Assembly (NCBI GenBank): GCA_013331125.1
Contig: DUGW01000224.1
Location: 1-10,091 of the forward strand
DNA from: Candidatus Woesearchaeota archaeon
GTDB lineage: Archaea > Nanoarchaeota > Nanoarchaeia > Woesearchaeales > UBA11576
Direction of reading: 5' to 3'
DNA: 10,091 bases
Shown: positions 7,908 to 10,091 of the stretch, one piece after another
Layout of the letters: the number at the start of each line of letters is the position of its first letter
How positions within the stretch are numbered: position 1 is the stretch's first letter
Position numbers and translations under genes: made by a program
Notes under the pieces: generated by a model
Told to the model about the DNA's origin: nothing
Database searches by the model: none
What the model saw: the letters and a program-made list of their open reading frames with translations, nothing else

Positions 7908-8328
7908 CTAGTCTCCTCTTTTCGCCCAAAGATTTTTTCAATGATTTTTGCGGGTTCTCTTTCTCGGTGTCTTTTCCAGAATTCTTTCTTGCAGGTATTG
8001 TTGCGGATGTTGTATTGCTGCCTAGCTTCTTCTTTCCCCGATTGTAGCACGTCCATATTGTCCTGTCATCTCTGTTGAGAAGCGCTGCTATCTCATGGTA
8101 TGTCTTGCCTTCATTGTCTTTCAGAAATACTGATACTGCTTCTAATGGTGCCAGGGTCCTGTCGCGGAATATTGTTACAGGTACGACTACTGTTCTTTCT
8201 TCTACAGATTCCTCTTTTAGACTCTTTTTTTCTGTATTACTGATAGTACCGACACCCGAAGTCCATGTAGTCTCCGAACCACCCTGACTCACACTGCAGA
8301 ATGAAAATAAAAACAACAAAAAACCCAA
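7894..8328 (-). CDS. Small sigma-like helix-turn-helix DNA-binding protein
   Basis: Up to 144 residues. The conserved part is residues 49-102: VPVTIF, then TLAPLEAVSVFLKDNEGKTY, HEIAALLNRDDRTIWTCYNR and GKKK. This is a helix-turn-helix of the sigma-70 region 4 type (Y-x-E-I-A-x-L-L-N-R as first helix and turn, D-x-R-T-I-W-x-x-Y as recognition helix). Close relatives are, as I recall, common as short stand-alone proteins in DPANN archaea. The tail (103-144) is Lys/Arg rich and probably disordered. The start is uncertain: the longest frame begins with TTG at 8328 and gives an implausible hydrophobic N-terminus; GTG at 8292 (132 residues) is an alternative, and neither has a clear ribosome binding site. 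The gene ends inside the giant surface gene (14-base overlap), so the two are probably co-transcribed. Four palindromes lie immediately upstream, suggesting autoregulation (inference). Target genes are unknown. Confidence 0.85.
   Translation of the reverse strand: MGFLLFLFSFCSVSQGGSETTWTSGVGTISNTEKKSLKEESVEERTVVVPVTIFRDRTLAPLEAVSVFLKDNEGKTYHEIAALLNRDDRTIWTCYNRGKKKLGSNTTSATIPARKNSGKDTEKENPQKSLKKSLGEKRRLDASR
7913..7918 (-). promoter_or_regulatory. Ribosome binding site of the giant surface protein gene
   Basis: On the minus strand GAGGAG lies five bases before ATG 7907-7905, inside the 3' end of the HTH gene. It supports this ATG as the true start and implies translational coupling, with ribosomes finishing the HTH gene close to re-initiation. 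Confidence 0.7.
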
Positions 8329-8330
8329 TA

Positions 8331-8343
8331 CCTACAATGTAAG
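8331..8343. promoter_or_regulatory. Palindromic operator-like site, copy 1
   Basis: CCTACAATGTAAG, one mismatch from the core CTTACAATGTAAG. It lies two bases upstream of the TTG at 8328, so a bound protein would cover the transcription or translation start of the HTH gene. On the minus strand it is preceded by the AT-rich TATTTA. Confidence 0.65.
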
Positions 8344-8393
8344 TAAATACCACTAAACAATTTTGTCGGTCGTTTTGAACCAACACCCGCAAA

Positions 8394-8412
8394 ATACTTA
8401 CAATGTAAGTAT
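8394..8412. promoter_or_regulatory. Palindromic operator-like site, copy 2 (perfect, 9-base arms)
   Basis: ATACTTACAATGTAAGTAT is a perfect palindrome of two 9-base arms around a single central A. It is the best of the four copies. It lies just downstream (minus strand) of a TTTAAATA box, where the transcription start would be, an arrangement typical of archaeal repressor sites. Confidence 0.75.
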
Positions 8413-8417
8413 ACCCC

Positions 8418-8425
8418 TATTTAAA
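8418..8425 (-). promoter_or_regulatory. Candidate TATA box for the HTH / giant surface protein operon
   Basis: On the minus strand TTTAAATA is followed five bases later by the perfect palindrome 8394-8412. A start about 25 bases downstream would fall near 8396, inside that palindrome, leaving a leader of about 65-100 bases. Other AT-rich boxes next to copies 1, 3 and 4 are possible alternatives. Confidence 0.45.
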
Positions 8426-8455
8426 TCTTACGGAATTTCAGAAAAAGAATCAATC

Positions 8456-8468
8456 CTCACATTGTAAG
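8456..8468. promoter_or_regulatory. Palindromic operator-like site, copy 3
   Basis: CTCACATTGTAAG, one arm mismatch from the core and with T instead of A at the centre. An AT-rich box at 8477-8485 (TATAAAAG on the plus strand, TTTTATATT on the minus strand) lies about ten bases to its right. Confidence 0.65.
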
Positions 8469-8550
8469 TAAGCACCAATATAAAAGCATTCTTGACCACT
8501 AATTAGGGAAGAACAGGAAAATCAAAAAACAAGGGATCAAAAGAAACATC

Positions 8551-8565
8551 ACTTACAATGTAAGT
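8551..8565. promoter_or_regulatory. Palindromic operator-like site, copy 4
   Basis: ACTTACAATGTAAGT, perfect with 7-base arms around a central A. On the minus strand the AT-rich TTATATTT lies directly upstream of it. It is the copy closest to the plus-strand promoter (about 130 bases away). Confidence 0.7.
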
Positions 8566-8691
8566 AAATATAACAAGCCCAAAAAATAGGAATACAAACA
8601 AGAAAACAAGGACAGAAAAGAAAAAAGTCGATTGTGAAAAAACAAAGCTCAACACCGCCAGCAACCCGAAAAAAGCCAAATCACAGAAAAG

Positions 8692-8699
8692 TTTATATA
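8692..8699 (+). promoter_or_regulatory. TATA box of the plus-strand surface protein operon
   Basis: TTTATATA preceded by the purine-rich AGAAAAG, which fits an archaeal BRE plus TATA element. Transcription would start near 8722, giving a leader of about 70 bases before the first ribosome binding site. This also argues against a longer coding frame beginning at 8634. Confidence 0.7.
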
Positions 8700-8778
8700 C
8701 TAATTCAGACAAGACAAAATACCAATTATATTATAGATATGGGAACCAGCTCTTTTCAAAGGGTGATGTTCCATAAAA

Positions 8779-8784
8779 GGAGGT
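8779..8784 (+). promoter_or_regulatory. Ribosome binding site deciding the start at 8793
   Basis: GGAGGT eight bases before ATG 8793. The context AAAAGGAGGT...AAAGATGGA is almost the same as at the next gene, and it fixes the start 53 codons downstream of the longest possible frame. Confidence 0.85.
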
Positions 8785-8792
8785 CAAAAAAG

Positions 8793-9032
8793 ATGGACAT
8801 GCACAATGACATATCCAAACGGACTGTGCTAGTTCTATTGGTTCTGACTCTCGTCGTCTCTGTCGTCGGCACTTGGACTATTCTTTCTATGCCAACTACC
8901 GTATACAAAGAGTTCAGTACGGGTGGTCCGCAGGAAGGAAAAGTACATTTAGGGATTCAAGAACCAAGAACAGCAGCTGAGCCCGTACCTACAACAACTG
9001 AAGGTAGGGTAGGCATATATATAGCAAAGTAA
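8793..9032 (+). CDS. Small membrane-anchored surface protein (79 residues)
   Basis: A 79-residue protein with a short polar N-terminus (MDMHNDISKR), one membrane helix (about residues 11-31, TVLVLLVLTLVVSVVGTWTI) and an outside tail of about 48 residues rich in Pro, Thr and Glu. The tail contains two similar strand-like strings, EGKVHLGIQ (48-56) and EGRVGIYIA (70-78), separated by a Pro/Thr linker. The N-terminal ISxxT...S..GT pattern is shared with the next gene, so the two are probably paralogous at that end. I recall similar short anchored proteins from DPANN genomes, without known function. The start is fixed by the ribosome binding site and the promoter. It is the first gene of a probable operon, 20 bases ahead of the next. 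It is not a pilin by any signature I can see (no K/R-G cleavage site). Confidence 0.83.
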   Translation: MDMHNDISKRTVLVLLVLTLVVSVVGTWTILSMPTTVYKEFSTGGPQEGKVHLGIQEPRTAAEPVPTTTEGRVGIYIAK

Positions 9033-9038
9033 CCAAAA

Positions 9039-9044
9039 GGAGGT
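9039..9044 (+). promoter_or_regulatory. Ribosome binding site of the 219-residue surface protein gene
   Basis: GGAGGT eight bases before ATG 9053, in the short gap after the upstream stop. Spacing and flanks repeat those of the gene at 8793. Confidence 0.85.
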
Positions 9045-9052
9045 TAGTAAAG

Positions 9053-9712
9053 ATGGATGAAATTTCAAATAAGACATTGGCAACATTACTTGTTGTCGCA
9101 ATAGTTATCTCTTTGGCAGGGACATTCTTCGCCATGAGAGGTGTTTCGACTGTCACAAATTTTGTTTCAGGAGCTGCAACATCAACATCTGGACAGTCAC
9201 AGGTCTACATCAACCAATCACTGTCAATAACTCTCAGGCAGGCATTGGTCGATTTCGGCGCTGGATACAGGAACCTGACAAACTTAGGAACTCCTTCAGC
9301 TGAATGTAACCTGACATCAAGCGCTCCAAAACCTTCATGCTGGACAACAGCAGGATCACCATATGCGCCTCTGGATTTCAGGCTTGAGAATGATGGTAAC
9401 GTCTTCGCGACAGTGACTACAAACAGCTCCTCCGGAACTGATTTCTTCACTGGCTGTGATTTGTCTCAATCAATCACCGCAGGTGACGCTAGCTTGGAGT
9501 TCGCTGGAGAACAGGCTGCAGAAAGCGGATGTACAGGAACACTACAGACTGCTAACACGACATATAACAACGCCTACCAGTCTCTGTGTACCAACCTGTC
9601 ACCATCCGATTTGACTGATGAGATCAACATCTCCATCACTTTGAGGGTGCCAGCAGGACCAGCAGGAAACTGCTCTAAGGCGGTTTCATTCTTAGCAGCA
9701 CTCGGAGAGTAA
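9053..9712 (+). CDS. Secreted, membrane-anchored beta-sandwich surface protein
   Basis: 219 residues. The N-terminus MDEISNKTLATLLVVAIVIS and following residues form a polar head and membrane helix (about 9-28) much like the preceding small protein. The rest is extracellular in style, with eight NxS/T sequons (NQS, NLT twice, NSS, NTT, NLS, NIS, NCS) and six Cys, enough for three disulfides. The central string FRLENDGNVFATVTT and the end ISITLRVPAGPAGN plus CSKAVSFLA resemble, from memory, a family of archaeal secreted beta-sandwich proteins that end in VPxxxPAG-type strands. A structural or adhesive surface role is inferred; no enzyme motif was seen. It is probably transcribed with the 79-residue gene 20 bases upstream. 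The six Cys are unusual against the Cys-free small neighbour. Confidence 0.9.
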   Translation: MDEISNKTLATLLVVAIVISLAGTFFAMRGVSTVTNFVSGAATSTSGQSQVYINQSLSITLRQALVDFGAGYRNLTNLGTPSAECNLTSSAPKPSCWTTAGSPYAPLDFRLENDGNVFATVTTNSSSGTDFFTGCDLSQSITAGDASLEFAGEQAAESGCTGTLQTANTTYNNAYQSLCTNLSPSDLTDEINISITLRVPAGPAGNCSKAVSFLAALGE

Positions 9713-9738
9713 ATCTCTGAAAAATTTTTTCCTTTTTT
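9706..9738 (+). terminator. T-rich possible terminator after the two-gene surface operon
   Basis: After the stop at 9710-9712 comes TTTTTTCCTTTTTT (9725-9738), the kind of oligo-T run that ends archaeal transcripts. A weak hairpin, AGAG/CTCT around the stop codon (9706-9718), precedes it. Because the next gene starts only five bases after the run, termination may be partial. Confidence 0.45.
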
Positions 9739-9742
9739 GAAG

Positions 9743-10091
9743 ATGAAATCTTCTATTCTTCTTATTTTATCGCTTGTATTAGCTTCAGCTTCTGTCTATG
9801 GTCTTGGGATAACAGGAGCTCTGAAGACTTCCGAGACATATGTTCCTAGCGCAGAAGTCCCCTTCAGTTATACAATCACAGCGAACAAGGAGCATGCTAT
9901 TGGGTACTCAATGTTTGCTCATTTAGACGCAGACCTGAAGAAAAACGTCTTCTTTGATCAAAAAAGATTCGAACAGGTACCTGCCGGCAACAGTTTCAAG
10001 ATGAGTGGAGTGATAAGACTCCCAGAATCTCTTGATCCTCCAGGCTGGCACGAGGTGCAGATATGCGTCGAAGAAGACTGTCCCACGCCAG
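9743..10091 (+). CDS. Secreted protein with signal peptide (C-terminus outside window)
   Basis: The frame begins at ATG 9743 and continues past the right edge: 116 residues visible. MKSSILLILSLVLASASVYG is a clear signal peptide, with probable cleavage near ASA or VYG. GLGITGALK follows, with the GITG string seen after hydrophobic segments in DPANN proteins. The mature part reads like a beta-sandwich domain, with YVPSAEVPFSYTITANKEHA, strands spaced by polar turns, and VIRLPESLDPPGWHEVQICV. The LPxxLxPPGxHxVxI pattern matches, from memory, archaeal secreted proteins of unknown function. Two Cys (CVEEDC) may form a small disulfide loop. The ribosome binding site is weak (GAAG abutting the ATG). 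The gene lies 30 bases after the upstream stop in the same direction, so it may be read by transcripts that pass the T-rich run. The function is not assignable. Confidence 0.87.
   Translation, partial: MKSSILLILSLVLASASVYGLGITGALKTSETYVPSAEVPFSYTITANKEHAIGYSMFAHLDADLKKNVFFDQKRFEQVPAGNSFKMSGVIRLPESLDPPGWHEVQICVEEDCPTP

Larger units (their letters stand above)
8329..8792. other. Divergent intergenic control region, strongly A-rich on the plus strand
   Basis: No convincing gene lies here. The stretch separates the minus-strand HTH/giant-protein pair from the plus-strand small surface proteins. It holds four copies of the CTTACAATGTAAG palindrome (8331-8564), candidate TATA boxes for the minus strand and a strong TATA box for the plus strand at 8692. 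From about 8580 to 8690 the plus strand is dominated by A and purines, so a transcript crossing it from the right would be U-rich. Open frames within it encode only low-complexity Phe/Leu or Lys/Asn strings and overlap promoter elements. Confidence 0.75.

Noticed and set aside
8331..8565. Four short repeats as a CRISPR array
   Set aside because: The repeats are only 13-19 bases, palindromic and irregularly spaced (66, 59 and 96 bases between centres), and no cas genes are visible; operator sites fit better.
8503..8712. Minus-strand frame of 69 codons, very hydrophobic and Phe-rich, as a possible membrane protein
   Set aside because: It begins with TTG without a ribosome binding site, overlaps the plus-strand TATA box and palindrome copy 4, and its Phe/Leu content is explained by the A-rich plus strand.
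8634..8792. N-terminal extension of 53 codons before the gene at 8793
   Set aside because: The TATA box at 8692 would lie inside it, the extension is basic low-complexity sequence, and a strong GGAGGT stands at the right distance before the ATG at 8793.

Overview
The window looks archaeal, most likely from a DPANN lineage of the Woesearchaeota/Pacearchaeota type (inferred from protein style, not proven). The signs are a TTTATATA-type promoter, GGAGGT ribosome binding sites, a short RNA-polymerase-sigma-like helix-turn-helix protein of the kind common in these lineages, and surface proteins rich in N-glycosylation sequons. These carry signatures such as VPHLSNQT, GITG/TGYAV and LamG domains, which I recall from DPANN cell-surface proteins.

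Layout. Bases 1-7907 (minus strand) are one uninterrupted reading frame that runs off the left edge: at least 2635 residues of a giant type II membrane-anchored surface protein. From N to C terminus it has a short cytoplasmic coiled coil, one membrane helix, an array of 13 contiguous Asn-X-Thr/Ser tetrapeptides, several archaeal beta-sandwich modules, a Cys-rich section, and a superrepeat of Ig-like halves with LamG pairs between them. The third superrepeat switches in mid-LamG into a glycine-rich domain resembling the one in animal ALK/LTK receptors. Upstream, and overlapping its start by 14 bases, is a gene for a small HTH DNA-binding protein (7894-8328, minus). Bases 8329-8792 form a divergent, A-rich control region with four copies of a palindrome (core CTTACAATGTAAG), TATA-like boxes for the minus strand and a strong archaeal promoter for the plus strand. 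On the plus strand follow two small membrane-anchored secreted proteins (8793-9032 and 9053-9712) with related N-termini and nearly identical translation starts, a T-rich possible terminator, and the beginning of a further secreted protein (9743 to the right edge).

How it may work together (inference): this is a cell-surface or adhesion locus. The HTH protein is a candidate regulator that could bind the palindrome array and control both itself plus the giant protein on one side and the small surface proteins on the other. The giant protein would hang from the membrane by its N-terminus, with a heavily glycosylated stalk and a distal series of binding modules. No RNA genes, CRISPR arrays or insertion sequences were recognised.
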